NCBI GenBank assembly: GCA_947039275.1
Contig: CAMQYL010000036.1
Coordinates: 1-25,885 of the forward strand
Source of the DNA: Amulumruptor sp947039275
Lineage (GTDB): Bacteria > Bacteroidota > Bacteroidia > Bacteroidales > Muribaculaceae
Length of the DNA: 25,885 nt
Reading direction: 5' to 3'
Shown here: positions 1 through 7,113 of the stretch, one piece after another
Layout of the letters: every line of letters starts with the position of its first letter
Position numbering within the stretch: the stretch's first letter is position 1
Translations under genes and position numbers: made by a program
The notes under the pieces: model-generated
What the model saw: the letters and a program-made list of their open reading frames with translations, nothing else
Database searches by the model: none
Told to the model about the DNA's origin: nothing

Positions 1-107
1 TCGTGGTGGAATTGAACGAGAAGAACGGCGGCCGTCACCAGTCCTTCGTGATTGAAAACGAGGATTTGGTACGCGCCAATACCATCAATGAACTTCAAGT
101 GCGCTGA
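1..107 (+). CDS. traN: Conjugative transposon protein TraN, 3' end only
   Basis: An open frame starting before the window reads 34 residues, ending in IENEDLVRANTINELQVR, and stops with TGA at 105-107. It sits two bases before traO. In Bacteroidetes conjugative elements traN directly precedes traO, and TraN proteins end in a similar IENED-type segment. TraN belongs to the VirB9-like part of the conjugation machinery. Only the C-terminus is visible, so the call rests on position and this short tail. Confidence 0.6.
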   Translation, partial: VVELNEKNGGRHQSFVIENEDLVRANTINELQVR

Positions 108-109
108 CC

Positions 110-685
110 ATGAGAAAATACATCGCAATAATCATCGCGTCGCTTGCCCTTTTCACGGGGCAGGCGCACGCCCAGCGATGCCTGCCGAAGATGCAGGGCA
201 TCGAGGTAAGAGCGAACATGGCGGACGGCTTCAATCCCGGTGGCAAGGACGGCGGGTACAGCTTCGGGGCGGCACTCTCCACCTACACGAAGAAGGGGAA
301 CAAGTGGGTGTTCGGTGGCGAATACCTCCTGAAGAACAATCCCTACAAGGACACCAAGATACCCGTGGCGCAGTTCACGGCGGAGGGCGGCTATTACTTC
401 AAGATACTGTCGGACGCCCGAAAGATTGTTTTCGTCTATGCCGGGGCTTCGGCTCTCGCCGGATATGAGGCGGTAAATTGGGGGAAGAAGGTGCTGCATG
501 ACGGCTCCACGCTGCACGACCGGGACGCCTTCATCTACGGCGGTGCGCTGACGCTTGATGTGGAGTGCTATGTGGCAGACCGTATCGCCTTGCTTGCCAA
601 CCTGCGGGAGCGTTGCCTGTGGGGTGGCGACACACGGAAGTTTCACACGCAGTTCGGGTTCGGTGTAAAATTCATAATCGGATGA
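110..685 (+). CDS. traO: Conjugal transfer protein TraO
   Basis: This 191-residue protein begins with a clear signal peptide (charged MRK, a hydrophobic stretch to about residue 18, likely cleavage after AHA at 20-22), so it is exported. The rest is rich in glycine and aromatic residues in alternating patterns (for example GGYYFKI, QFGFGVKF at the end), as in small outer-membrane beta-barrels. Size, layout and position between traN and the traP region match the TraO family of Bacteroidetes conjugative elements, which is thought to be part of the mating apparatus. The gene follows traN by two bases and precedes the next gene by four, so it belongs to one operon. The ATG at 110 is preferred because it gives the signal peptide; other frames here are shadows. 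Confidence 0.85.
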   Translation: MRKYIAIIIASLALFTGQAHAQRCLPKMQGIEVRANMADGFNPGGKDGGYSFGAALSTYTKKGNKWVFGGEYLLKNNPYKDTKIPVAQFTAEGGYYFKILSDARKIVFVYAGASALAGYEAVNWGKKVLHDGSTLHDRDAFIYGGALTLDVECYVADRIALLANLRERCLWGGDTRKFHTQFGFGVKFIIG

Positions 686-689
686 GCCT

Positions 690-1109
690 ATGGGACTGAC
701 TGTGATTGACCTTGACATCAAAAATCTTCCCCTTGAAGATTTTATGAGGGCTATGGGCTACGAGCCTGTCAATAGAAACGCCAATCTGCTGACATTCAAG
801 TCGCCGTACTCGGCAAAAGGGAATATAGTTGTTGATACTGATGCTAACGGTTGGTACGACACGGCACAACCCGAAAAACTGTATGGCGGCATTTACGACC
901 TCGCCTATGAGATTACCGGAAGTGCCAACCGCTCGGAACTCAACCTGTTCATCGCATCTGAAATGAAGAAGGTGCGTGAGGTGAAGATGTACGGCGTCAC
1001 GGCAAACGGCAGGGAGGCTGACGGAAACATTGTCGTGGCTTCGCCCGTCAGGAACGCGAATCAGCCGAAGCCGGAACCGCCCAAAAGAAAACGGGGGATG
1101 CGCCTATGA
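690..1109 (+). CDS. Element protein resembling the N-terminal domain of the adjacent TraP primase
   Basis: The protein has 139 residues and no signal peptide or membrane segment. It aligns by eye with residues 1-90 of the next gene, traP: shared positions include PLxDF, GxEPVxR, xNxL, PY, WYD, GGI, LAxE and a late FIA. That part of TraP corresponds to the CHC2 zinc-binding region of DnaG-type primases, but the zinc cysteines are missing in both proteins. The Toprim catalytic part is absent here. The C-terminal 30 residues are basic and proline-rich (PKPEPPKRKR). The stop overlaps the traP start (ATGA, 1106-1109), which suggests translational coupling and perhaps a joint complex. Function is not known; a DNA-binding accessory of TraP is an inference. 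Confidence 0.8.
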   Translation: MGLTVIDLDIKNLPLEDFMRAMGYEPVNRNANLLTFKSPYSAKGNIVVDTDANGWYDTAQPEKLYGGIYDLAYEITGSANRSELNLFIASEMKKVREVKMYGVTANGREADGNIVVASPVRNANQPKPEPPKRKRGMRL

Positions 1110-1996
1110 ACATTGAAGCAATCCGAACCATCCCGTTGGCGGACTTCCTCGCACGGCTGGGGCATGAGCCTGTCAGACGGAGCGGAAACGAGCTGTGGTA
1201 TCTCGCCCCGTATAGGGGCGAGCGCACCCCCTCTTTCCGTGTGAACGTGGCGAAACAGCTTTGGTACGATTTCGGGCTTGGCAAGGGCGGCGACATCTTC
1301 ACGCTTGCCGGGGAGTTTTTGCAAAGCGGTGACTTCATGGCACAGGCGAGGTTCATAGCGGAAGCCGCCAATATGACGGTTGCCGGATGGGAAAAGCCGA
1401 CCTATATCCCGAAGCCGACCAAACCCGTCTTTGAGAATGTGGAGGTCGCTCCGCTGCTTCGTTCACCGCTGACGGAGTATCTGTCGGAACGGGGCATCCC
1501 TTACGCCATCGCATCCCGCCATTGCTACCGCTTGAATTATGGTGTTCGTAGGAAACGGTATTTTGCCGTCGGCTTCCCGAACATGGCAGGTGGCTATGAA
1601 GTCCGAAGCAGCTTTTTCAAAGGGTGCATACCTCCGAAGTCCGTATCTATGATACAATCGGAAGATACACCGTCTAATGAGTGCCTCGTGTTCGAGGGCT
1701 TCATGGACTTCCTTTCGGCTGAAACGCTCCAAGTAACCGGTAACGCGGACTGCCTTGTGTTGAACTCCGTTGCCAACGTGGGCAAAGCGGTAGAACTGCT
1801 GGACGGCTACGGGCGTATCGGCTGTTTCCTCGACCGTGACGAAGCCGGACGGCGGACGCTTGCCGCACTCACCAAGCGTTACGGGGAATGTGTCGCCGAC
1901 CGTTCCTCACTCTATGACGGTTGCAAGGATTTGAATGAACACTTGCAACAGACAACAAAAATAAAGAAACAACAATCTAAAAATCGAAGAATATGA
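1106..1996 (+). CDS. traP: TraP, Toprim-domain DNA primase-like protein of the conjugative element
   Basis: A 296-residue cytoplasmic protein of primase type. The N-terminal part (about 1-90) follows the CHC2 pattern (RTPSFRVN, then GLGKGGDIFTLA) but has no zinc-binding cysteines. The Toprim domain follows, with the catalytic glutamate in VFEGFMD near residue 195, LVLNSVANV, and the metal-binding acidic motif CFLDRDEAGR near 242-251. The last 20 residues are lysine- and glutamine-rich. TraP proteins are presumed to prime or process the transferred single strand; this is not shown here. The gene overlaps its neighbours on both sides by four bases (1106-1109 and 1993-1996), so it is translated as part of a tightly coupled tra block. 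Confidence 0.87.
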   Translation: MNIEAIRTIPLADFLARLGHEPVRRSGNELWYLAPYRGERTPSFRVNVAKQLWYDFGLGKGGDIFTLAGEFLQSGDFMAQARFIAEAANMTVAGWEKPTYIPKPTKPVFENVEVAPLLRSPLTEYLSERGIPYAIASRHCYRLNYGVRRKRYFAVGFPNMAGGYEVRSSFFKGCIPPKSVSMIQSEDTPSNECLVFEGFMDFLSAETLQVTGNADCLVLNSVANVGKAVELLDGYGRIGCFLDRDEAGRRTLAALTKRYGECVADRSSLYDGCKDLNEHLQQTTKIKKQQSKNRRI

Positions 1997-2496
1997 ACAT
2001 ACTGAACAATAGAAACAAGAGAACATCAATCTTCAAGGCGGTGGCGTTGTGCCTGATTGCCGCCGTGTCATTCACCCTCGTGTCGTGCGACGACGATATG
2101 GACATCCAACAGTCCTATCCATTCACGGTGGAGGTAATGCCCGTACCGAACAAGGTGACGAAGGGGCAGACGGTGGAAATCCGCTGTGAGCTGGTAAAAG
2201 AGGGCGACTTCGCCAACACGCTTTACACCATCCGCTATTTCCAGTTCGAGGGAAGCGGCAAGTTGAAGATGGACAACGGCATCACCTTCCTGCCCAACGA
2301 CCGCTACCTGCTGGAGAACGGGAAGTTCCGCCTGTACTACACGGCGGAGGGAGAAGAGGCTCACAACTTCATCGTGGTGGTGGAGGACAACTTCGGCAAT
2401 TCCTTTGAACTGGAATTTGACTTCAACAACCGCAACATCAAGGATGACGGCTTCACCATCGTACCCATCGGCAACTTCAAACCATTGCAGAAATGA
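1993..2496 (+). CDS. traQ: TraQ-like conjugal transfer lipoprotein (DUF3872 type)
   Basis: The 167-residue protein starts with a basic segment, a hydrophobic helix (about 14-30) and a lipobox LVSC with cysteine 32, followed by acidic residues (DDDMD). This predicts a lipoprotein, and an acidic stretch just after the cysteine is often linked to surface export in Bacteroidetes. The body looks beta-rich and immunoglobulin-like (PFTVEVMPVP, then VTKGQTVEIRCEL, and a late VVVEDNFGNSFELEF), which matches the DUF3872 family found at this position as TraQ. It overlaps traP and the lysozyme gene by ATGA junctions (1993-1996, 2493-2496). The role in transfer is not established. Confidence 0.85.
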   Translation: MNILNNRNKRTSIFKAVALCLIAAVSFTLVSCDDDMDIQQSYPFTVEVMPVPNKVTKGQTVEIRCELVKEGDFANTLYTIRYFQFEGSGKLKMDNGITFLPNDRYLLENGKFRLYYTAEGEEAHNFIVVVEDNFGNSFELEFDFNNRNIKDDGFTIVPIGNFKPLQK

Positions 2497-3020
2497 TGCG
2501 TGTGTGGATGATAATGCTCTGTTCGCTTCTGGCGGTCTGTTCCGTGTCCGCACGGATCAGCCGCCAAGAGGGAACGGAGGGGCAGGCGGCAATCTACCGA
2601 CTGCCACTTTTCGAGAGGGCTGTGCGCTGCACGAAATATTTTGAAGGCTGGCATTCGGAAAAACACCACCCATACGTGGGTTGGGGTCACAAAATTTTGC
2701 CGGGCGAAAGGTATTCGGCACGAACTATGACGAAAAGGCAGGCGGACGCGCTCCTGCGGAAAGACCTGCGAAAGTTCTGCGCTATGTTCCGGCAGTTCGG
2801 AAAGGATAGTCTTCTGCTCGCCACTCTTGCCTACAATGTCGGACCATATAGGCTTTTAGGCAGCAAGACAATTCCCAAAAGTACCCTAATCAAGAAGTTG
2901 GAGGCTGGCGACAGGAACATCTACCGTGAGTATATAGCCTTCTGCAACTACAAAGGGAAACGCCACGCCATGCTGCTCAAACGGAGAAAGGCGGAGTTTG
3001 CACTGCTGTATATCCCGTGA
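2493..3020 (+). CDS. Lysozyme-like peptidoglycan hydrolase (GH24 type) of the tra operon
   Basis: This 175-residue protein has an N-terminal signal peptide (MMRVWMIMLCSLLAVCSVSA, cleavage near 20) and a T4-lysozyme-like active-site region: KYFEGWH with the likely catalytic Glu51, then HHPYVGWGHKI. Later segments TLAYNVGP and a C-terminal helix rich in basic residues fit the family. Such enzymes cut the glycan strand of peptidoglycan in the periplasm and are thought to open a local gap for the conjugation channel. It is the last gene of the plus-strand operon, starts inside the traQ stop (ATGA), and ends just before the hairpin at 3029-3064. Confidence 0.83.
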   Translation: MMRVWMIMLCSLLAVCSVSARISRQEGTEGQAAIYRLPLFERAVRCTKYFEGWHSEKHHPYVGWGHKILPGERYSARTMTKRQADALLRKDLRKFCAMFRQFGKDSLLLATLAYNVGPYRLLGSKTIPKSTLIKKLEAGDRNIYREYIAFCNYKGKRHAMLLKRRKAEFALLYIP

Positions 3021-3028
3021 CCAGAAAC

Positions 3029-3064
3029 GAAAATCCGAAGAAGCCCCAACTTCATCGGATTTTC
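3029..3064. terminator. Bidirectional terminator between convergent operons
   Basis: Bases 3029-3043 pair with 3050-3064 (15 pairs with one mismatch, loop of six). The 3' side is followed by further T-rich sequence, and the 5' side is A-rich, so the hairpin could stop transcription from both the tra operon and the facing minus-strand operon, whose last gene ends at 3071. Confidence 0.65.
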
Positions 3065-3070
3065 CGCTTT

Positions 3071-3367
3071 TCATACATTCGGGATTTTTCCCGTGTCTAT
3101 CACACCACCGTCCCTGCAATGCTCGATGCTGCCGGGTGTAAATCCCATGCTCCCGATTGCGATGTGGCGAATATAGTCCGCATACTCCTTACCTTGAAAA
3201 TTCTTTCCCGTAAGGTTTCTGAAAATCATCTTTATGCTTATGCCGTCGTTGCCGTGCAAGATGATTTTTCCGTTCTGCCTGATTGTTTCCATGATTAAAA
3301 CTTGTTTTTGTGTGAATGGTATCGCAGATTGGACAAAGGTTTCTTTGCTACTTTCTTTGTCCGCCAT
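3071..3367 (-). CDS. Conserved-looking small element protein, function unknown
   Basis: A 98-residue reading frame beginning MADKESSKETF. Its core, METIRQNGKIILHGNDG, SIKMIFRNLTGKNFQGKEY and RHIAIGSMGFTPGSIEHC, looks like a compact soluble domain. It is not recognised as a named family. It is the last gene of the minus-strand operon and ends just before the shared terminator. The start is uncertain: 3367 is used because it lies below the previous gene; the ATG at 3292 (METIRQNG) would give 73 residues. The frame stays open further upstream to 3616, but that part overlaps the previous gene and reads as a shadow. Confidence 0.5.
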   Translation of the reverse strand: MADKESSKETFVQSAIPFTQKQVLIMETIRQNGKIILHGNDGISIKMIFRNLTGKNFQGKEYADYIRHIAIGSMGFTPGSIEHCRDGGVIDTGKIPNV

Positions 3368-3410
3368 CCTGCTCACTGAAAGAAAGTAGGGCGGCTTTCG
3401 CCGCCGCCAC

Positions 3411-3719
3411 TCAAAAGCGTGTGTAAAGTCCCGTAACCATCGTGAACATTTCTTCCAGCATATCACAATAGATGCCCTCATGCACGGCAATGTCTTTCGT
3501 CCTGCACTCGAATGTCTTTTTGCTGAATGTCCTGCGGTAGAAGCGCATATTGTATAGGTCTGCTCCTGCATCATATATGATGTCAAGGCGGTTGGCACTT
3601 GTCTTGTTCCTCGCAAGGCTCATCCGTAAGCCGTTGCCCATATTGATGTAATCTCGGCTACCCGTCATGGCGGTGAAGCGTCTTCCGCCTATCTGTTGTA
3701 ATATCGTCTTTGCTATCAT
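3411..3719 (-). CDS. Small conserved element protein, function unknown
   Basis: A 102-residue soluble protein (MIAKTILQQIGGRRF, then SRDYINMGNGLRMSLARN, and FYRRTFSKKTFECRTKDI). Its makeup, basic with many aromatic residues, suggests a small folded cytoplasmic domain, perhaps nucleic-acid associated, but no motif supports a function. Proteins of this kind are common in Bacteroidales conjugative elements. Its start is preceded by a 17-base leader that is repeated exactly before the first gene of the operon (6817-6833), which supports the ATG at 3719. Confidence 0.65.
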   Translation of the reverse strand: MIAKTILQQIGGRRFTAMTGSRDYINMGNGLRMSLARNKTSANRLDIIYDAGADLYNMRFYRRTFSKKTFECRTKDIAVHEGIYCDMLEEMFTMVTGLYTRF

Positions 3720-3733
3720 ATCCGTTGTTTTTT
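3717..3733 (-). promoter_or_regulatory. Repeated translation leader, copy 2
   Basis: Read on the minus strand this is AAAAAACAACGGATATG, with the final ATG being the start of the gene at 3719. The identical 17 bases occur at 6817-6833 before the first gene of the same operon. It may be a ribosome-entry or regulatory leader; nothing in the sequence shows a bound factor. Confidence 0.45.
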
Positions 3734-3773
3734 AGGGTTTTAAGTGTTGGCGGTGTGAACACCGCCAACACAT

Positions 3774-4019
3774 TCAAAATTCTCGCATCTCGGCAATGGG
3801 TGTCTGTCGTTGCAGCCACTCTTTCACATGCTCCATATTGTACTCGCTCGTTATGACTGCCGTATGGCTGTCGGTGGCGGTGAAGCGTGTGCTTTCGTAA
3901 TCATCTATCCACCCTTTGAGGGTTTCGGTTCCCCACGCTTGGGCATCGTCAAATATGCCGTTCAGAGCCTTAATCGGCTCTTTGAACTTGACAATTAACG
4001 TCTGATAGGTTGCGTTCAT
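3774..4019 (-). CDS. Small element protein, function unknown
   Basis: An 81-residue protein starting MNATYQTLIVKFKEPIKALN. It has a mixed charged and aromatic composition and no membrane segment. The start at 4019 is chosen because it overlaps the stop of the gene before it as ATGA (4016-4019), the usual coupling in this element; a longer frame to 4100 is open but would run into that gene. No family is recognised. Confidence 0.65.
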   Translation of the reverse strand: MNATYQTLIVKFKEPIKALNGIFDDAQAWGTETLKGWIDDYESTRFTATDSHTAVITSEYNMEHVKEWLQRQTPIAEMREF

Positions 4020-4255
4020 ACTCTGTCCTCCTTTCCTCGTTTTGCGTTCAGCCACTTGTCCCTTGCGGTTCGGCACTCGTCCAAAGTGGGTTTGACACAA
4101 GCGAACAGTTCTCCGTCCGTGTGGCGGTAGTCGTACTGAACAAGTGTCCGCCTGCGTCTGCCGATACCCGTTTGGAAACGCTCGTATTTCTCCGTACCTG
4201 CTTCCGTGCAGGTGCTTACTCCGCCCGTGGTCATTCTTGTTGTCTGATTATCCAT
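4016..4255 (-). CDS. DUF3873-like small element protein
   Basis: A 79-residue protein with the segments GVSTCTEAGTEKYERF, RRRTLVQYDYRHTDGELFACV and KPTLDECRTARDKWL, which I recognise as the DUF3873 family found in Bacteroidales mobile elements. Function is unknown. The start MDNQTTRM at 4255 leaves 11 bases after the gene upstream; the internal ATG at 4234 is an alternative. Its stop overlaps the next start. Confidence 0.72.
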   Translation of the reverse strand: MDNQTTRMTTGGVSTCTEAGTEKYERFQTGIGRRRRTLVQYDYRHTDGELFACVKPTLDECRTARDKWLNAKRGKEDRV

Positions 4256-4266
4256 AATTTTCTGTT

Positions 4267-4491
4267 TTAGAGTATCGTTTCTAATATTCTTCTTCTGTCT
4301 TCTTCCCAAACCTCGGTCATCACATAACCGAGGAATTGGCGTCGGCTATCTCGGTTGAGTTCCTTGTATAGTCTTTTGAGGTCGGAGAAGTTGCCGTTCA
4401 GGTAGGTTTCGTACATATAAATCTCCATATCCGGCACTTCATAATACCGTGCCTGCTGTTCCAAAGTCTTTGAGCGTCTTTTGCTTTTCAT
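4267..4491 (-). CDS. Small basic helical element protein, function unknown
   Basis: A 74-residue protein (MKSKRRSKTLEQQARYYEVP, then EIYMYETYLNGNFSDLKRL and DRRRILETIL). It is predicted mostly helical with a strongly basic N-terminus, which could bind nucleic acid, but no known motif is visible. It lies 51 bases after PcfJ and 11 bases before the DUF3873-like gene in the same direction. Confidence 0.62.
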   Translation of the reverse strand: MKSKRRSKTLEQQARYYEVPDMEIYMYETYLNGNFSDLKRLYKELNRDSRRQFLGYVMTEVWEEDRRRILETIL

Positions 4492-4542
4492 ATCGGTGAG
4501 GTTTATGACCTACGCCATCGCAGACGCAGGTCGGGTTAGACA

Positions 4543-5823
4543 TCAAGCGGTCATTCTCTTGCGGATTTGATGGGCGTTGCGGTTCACAAGGTCTATGATG
4601 CGCTCGTGGTATTCGGTGTTCTCGTTGCATAAGCCACGACACTGCACCACCTCAAAGGTTTTCAAGGACACTTCCACCGTTTCTATGCGCCTGCCGTCAA
4701 TGGTCGCTGAAAGGATAAGGGAATTTTCCCGATTGTGGTAGCCACCCACGCAATGGTGCATCATCCGTCCTTCCTCTATCATTTCCTCCACGCTCTCTAT
4801 GACCTTGACGCAGATAAGGCTGTCGGAAAAGACAAGTCCGAAGAACATGCCTTTGGCTTTCAGATATTGTTTCTCGTCCTCAACCGCTTTCTGCCGTTGC
4901 TGTTCAGTCCGTTCACGTTCCCTTTGGCGGTTGCGTCCTGCCACCAACCTGTCGTGTTCGGCTTTGAGGTCTTGGGGGCAGACGTACTTCGGGCTGTTCG
5001 TGTCCCTGCCGAAGTGTCGCAGGAGCTCTATCGTGTCACGCCATACAGAGCCGTCAGATATGGTGTAGCCGTTGCGGATGCAGATTTTGATTGATGCCCA
5101 ATACTCCCCGATATTGAACGAGTGGTGCAGATAGTAGCGCAACATTGGGTGTTGCCCTGCCTTCAACAGCGTTTCCGCACGGCTGTCGGAAAGAATGCCT
5201 TTGAAAAGGTCGTAAGGCAGGATGTTGTGATATTCGCCCTTGAAGCCGTTTCGCTTCACTTCGGGTATGAAACGCTGTCGGGGGTAGGTGCATCTCGGAG
5301 TGATGTCGTATGCCCGAATTTCTTGGCTCTTGCGCACCTCCATATCGCTGTATTCATTCCATAGGTCGCAGTAGAACAAGGACATACTGCGCAGACGGGC
5401 AACGGTCGTTGTCCTGCCGTCGGGGGCAATCCACCTCTGCACCACCTCAAAAATGGAATACTTGGCTGGCTCTCCTGCCTTGTATCGGGAATTGACGGAG
5501 AAGAAGCGTATCACTTGGTACTGCCTGCAGGTGGTGACGATGGAGAAATACTCCATATCTCTGAATACGCTCTTTCGGGTGCGCAACGCTTCCAGCTCCA
5601 TACCGCAATGGGGGCAGGTGCATCCGCAAACGGTGTCTGCAAGGTCGTGGTCGCTTTTCCACGAATGTCCGCACTCGGTGCAGATGTTCGTGCCGTTTGC
5701 CCTTTTGACTGCGTAATGCTTGAAGCAATGGCGGAAAGCGTATGCCCTTTGTTCTTCGGTCAATCTCGGTAGTCGCTTGCTCAAACGTGCGACTTCCTGC
5801 TGTATGCGTGTTCTCGGTTTCAT
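4543..5823 (-). CDS. PcfJ-like protein of the conjugative element
   Basis: The 426-residue protein has a zinc-ribbon-like region near its N-terminus (C48-x2-C51, then CGCTCPHC with C70-x2-C73) and, near residue 355, the MHHCVGGY signature typical of the PcfJ family, followed by a beta-rich C-terminus (GRRIETVEVSL, FEVVQCRGLCN). A charged helical stretch (RNRQRERERTEQQRQ) links the two parts. PcfJ proteins are encoded on many conjugative plasmids and integrative elements of Bacteroidetes and Firmicutes; their biochemical role is not established. The gene begins two bases after the PcfK stop, so the two are co-translated partners in context. Confidence 0.85.
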   Translation of the reverse strand: MKPRTRIQQEVARLSKRLPRLTEEQRAYAFRHCFKHYAVKRANGTNICTECGHSWKSDHDLADTVCGCTCPHCGMELEALRTRKSVFRDMEYFSIVTTCRQYQVIRFFSVNSRYKAGEPAKYSIFEVVQRWIAPDGRTTTVARLRSMSLFYCDLWNEYSDMEVRKSQEIRAYDITPRCTYPRQRFIPEVKRNGFKGEYHNILPYDLFKGILSDSRAETLLKAGQHPMLRYYLHHSFNIGEYWASIKICIRNGYTISDGSVWRDTIELLRHFGRDTNSPKYVCPQDLKAEHDRLVAGRNRQRERERTEQQRQKAVEDEKQYLKAKGMFFGLVFSDSLICVKVIESVEEMIEEGRMMHHCVGGYHNRENSLILSATIDGRRIETVEVSLKTFEVVQCRGLCNENTEYHERIIDLVNRNAHQIRKRMTA

Positions 5824-5825
5824 AA

Positions 5826-6248
5826 TCAGAAATTGAATAGGTTGGGTTGTTGTACTTCTTGTGCGGTCGCTTTGTTGGCGGTTCTCGGCTTGTGGCGGTT
5901 CTGCAACTTGCGGAGTTCCTCCTCTTGGTATCTGCGGACAGCGTTCTGACGCGCCTCCGCCTTTTCCTCTGCCGTGAGTTCCACAACATGGTTCACTGCC
6001 ACTTGGCAGTTCATCGGCTTGCCTACCTCTATCTCGTTCTCGTCATAGTAGTGTACGGCTTGCCCGAATATCTCTCCGTCCGTGAAGCCGTTGCAACCGC
6101 TTTTCTTCACATAGTTCAGAATGTAGGTAACACAATCGTCTATGTTCTTGGCAGGGTTGCGGTAGTTCTTCGCAAAGAGCGCATCTTCTTCCGCACGCTG
6201 TTCCAAATACATCTGTATCGTTCTCTTGAAATGGTCTGTTCCTTTCAT
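5826..6248 (-). CDS. PcfK-like protein of the conjugative element
   Basis: A 140-residue soluble protein with the features of PcfK: N-terminal MKGTDHFKRTIQMYLEQRA, central KNIDDCVTYILNYVKKSG and DGEIFGQAVHYYDENEIE, then a glutamate- and arginine-rich helix and a disordered basic tail. It ends in QQPNLFNF, which resembles the short sliding-clamp binding motif (QxxLF) found at the ends of replication proteins; this likeness is only by eye. PcfK and PcfJ occur side by side in many elements, here separated by two bases. Function is unknown. Confidence 0.83.
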   Translation of the reverse strand: MKGTDHFKRTIQMYLEQRAEEDALFAKNYRNPAKNIDDCVTYILNYVKKSGCNGFTDGEIFGQAVHYYDENEIEVGKPMNCQVAVNHVVELTAEEKAEARQNAVRRYQEEELRKLQNRHKPRTANKATAQEVQQPNLFNF

Positions 6249-6260
6249 ATTCTTGTCGTT

Positions 6261-6476
6261 TTAGAGGGTGAATAACCAAAGAATTAAGCCGAAGAAGGCA
6301 ATGGTGGAGAGGATAGCCACGATTACACCTATCGCCACTCGGAACACTCCGTTTACAATCTCTGTGATGATGCCCCAAAGGATGCCGAACACCCCGAAGG
6401 CGATGCGCATAATCAAGCCGCATATCGCCAACCCGATGTATTGCGCCACTTGTCTGAAATCTGCCGTTGCTGTCAT
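6261..6476 (-). CDS. Small hydrophobic membrane protein of the element
   Basis: A 71-residue protein that is almost all membrane: after MTATADFRQVAQY come two or three hydrophobic segments (about 14-33, 36-52 and 52-70). It has few charged residues and ends FGLILWLFTL. No family is recognised. The start at 6476 leaves seven bases after the upstream gene; an in-frame ATG at 6512 would overlap that gene and is less likely. It may sit in the inner membrane with other transfer or maintenance proteins. Confidence 0.6.
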   Translation of the reverse strand: MTATADFRQVAQYIGLAICGLIMRIAFGVFGILWGIITEIVNGVFRVAIGVIVAILSTIAFFGLILWLFTL

Positions 6477-6483
6477 AGCCGTA

Positions 6484-6819
6484 TTATTTGTTAAGTTCCA
6501 CGATGCTGTCAATCCTGCCGTAAAGGAAACTGCGGAGTGCGGTCTTGTCGGTAGCCTTGTATTCCGTCCAATGCCCGTATTGCTTCACAATGTAGGTTCG
6601 GAGAATGTCGGAGAAGTCAAACATCCAACCTCGCAAGGGTACTGCGCTCTTGAAATAGGTATTGCTGTTCACGTTGCGTGTAAGCCAATCCTTTTCCTCT
6701 CGGCTCAACTTTTCTCCGTTGTTGAGTTTGGTGCGGAGTCCGTACACCTTGCTGCCTTGCAGGTTCTCCAAACTTGGTACTTCCCAAGCCACGAATTTTG
6801 TTGCTATTGCTGTCCTCAT
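6484..6819 (-). CDS. Small element protein, first gene of the minus-strand operon, function unknown
   Basis: A 111-residue soluble protein (MRTAIATKFVAWEVPSLENL, then SREEKDWLTRNVNSNTYF and YGHWTEYKATDKTALRSFL). The segment with many charged and aromatic residues looks like a folded cytoplasmic domain, but no catalytic motif is visible. It opens the operon that continues through the membrane protein, PcfK and PcfJ. Its ATG is preceded by the 17-base leader repeated at 3717-3733. Confidence 0.68.
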   Translation of the reverse strand: MRTAIATKFVAWEVPSLENLQGSKVYGLRTKLNNGEKLSREEKDWLTRNVNSNTYFKSAVPLRGWMFDFSDILRTYIVKQYGHWTEYKATDKTALRSFLYGRIDSIVELNK

Positions 6820-6833
6820 ATCCGTTGTTTTTT
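6817..6833 (-). promoter_or_regulatory. Repeated translation leader, copy 1
   Basis: This is the same 17 bases as at 3717-3733, ending in the ATG of the gene at 6819. The sequence further upstream on the minus strand is A-rich, with a possible weak -7 box (TAGTTTG) in the region near 6880, but no convincing -33 box. Confidence 0.45.
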
Positions 6834-7055
6834 GATTTTTTGTTTTTTATGCGGATTCAAGAGCTGAGGGAGTTGAGTTTCAAACTATCTTATCTGCCTC
6901 TCGTTTATCCGACATTTTTTTTATGCGTCTTTCTGTCGCATCGGTCGTTTTCGTTTCGGGTGCTTGAAAAGGTAGGGATTAGGGAATGCAAGGTTTTTCG
7001 GTCAAAATACTACCCGCAGGGCTGGAGATTTTTACCGAAAACAGGAGGCTTGACC
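6834..7055. other. Gene-free stretch near the element end
   Basis: About 220 bases between the first gene of the minus operon and the next candidate promoter. Frames that are open here lack family features and conserved-looking starts. It must hold the promoter for the minus-strand operon, but I cannot place it with confidence. Confidence 0.5.
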
Positions 7056-7088
7056 TTGCTTTCCCGTCCAATCCCGGAATTACCTTTG
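7056..7088 (+). promoter_or_regulatory. Bacteroidetes-type promoter candidate
   Basis: A TTG at 7056-7058 and a perfect -7 box TACCTTTG at 7081-7088 are 22 bases apart, slightly longer than usual. It points at the ORF beginning at 7114. The -7 box also resembles an IntDOT-type core (TTACCTTTGC), so the match may have another cause. Confidence 0.45.
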
Positions 7089-7113
7089 CGCCCAGAACGG
7101 AAATGACTGCCTG

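Noticed and set aside
3017..3298. Plus-strand frame of 93 codons after the lysozyme gene
   Set aside because: It begins with GTG over the lysozyme stop, runs through the terminator hairpin and is antisense to the more convincing small gene at 3071-3367.
7080..7089. TTACCTTTGC as the attachment core of the element
   Set aside because: It matches the core as well as the site at 7683 does, but element-like sequence and a terminator continue beyond it, so 7683-7692 is the better boundary.
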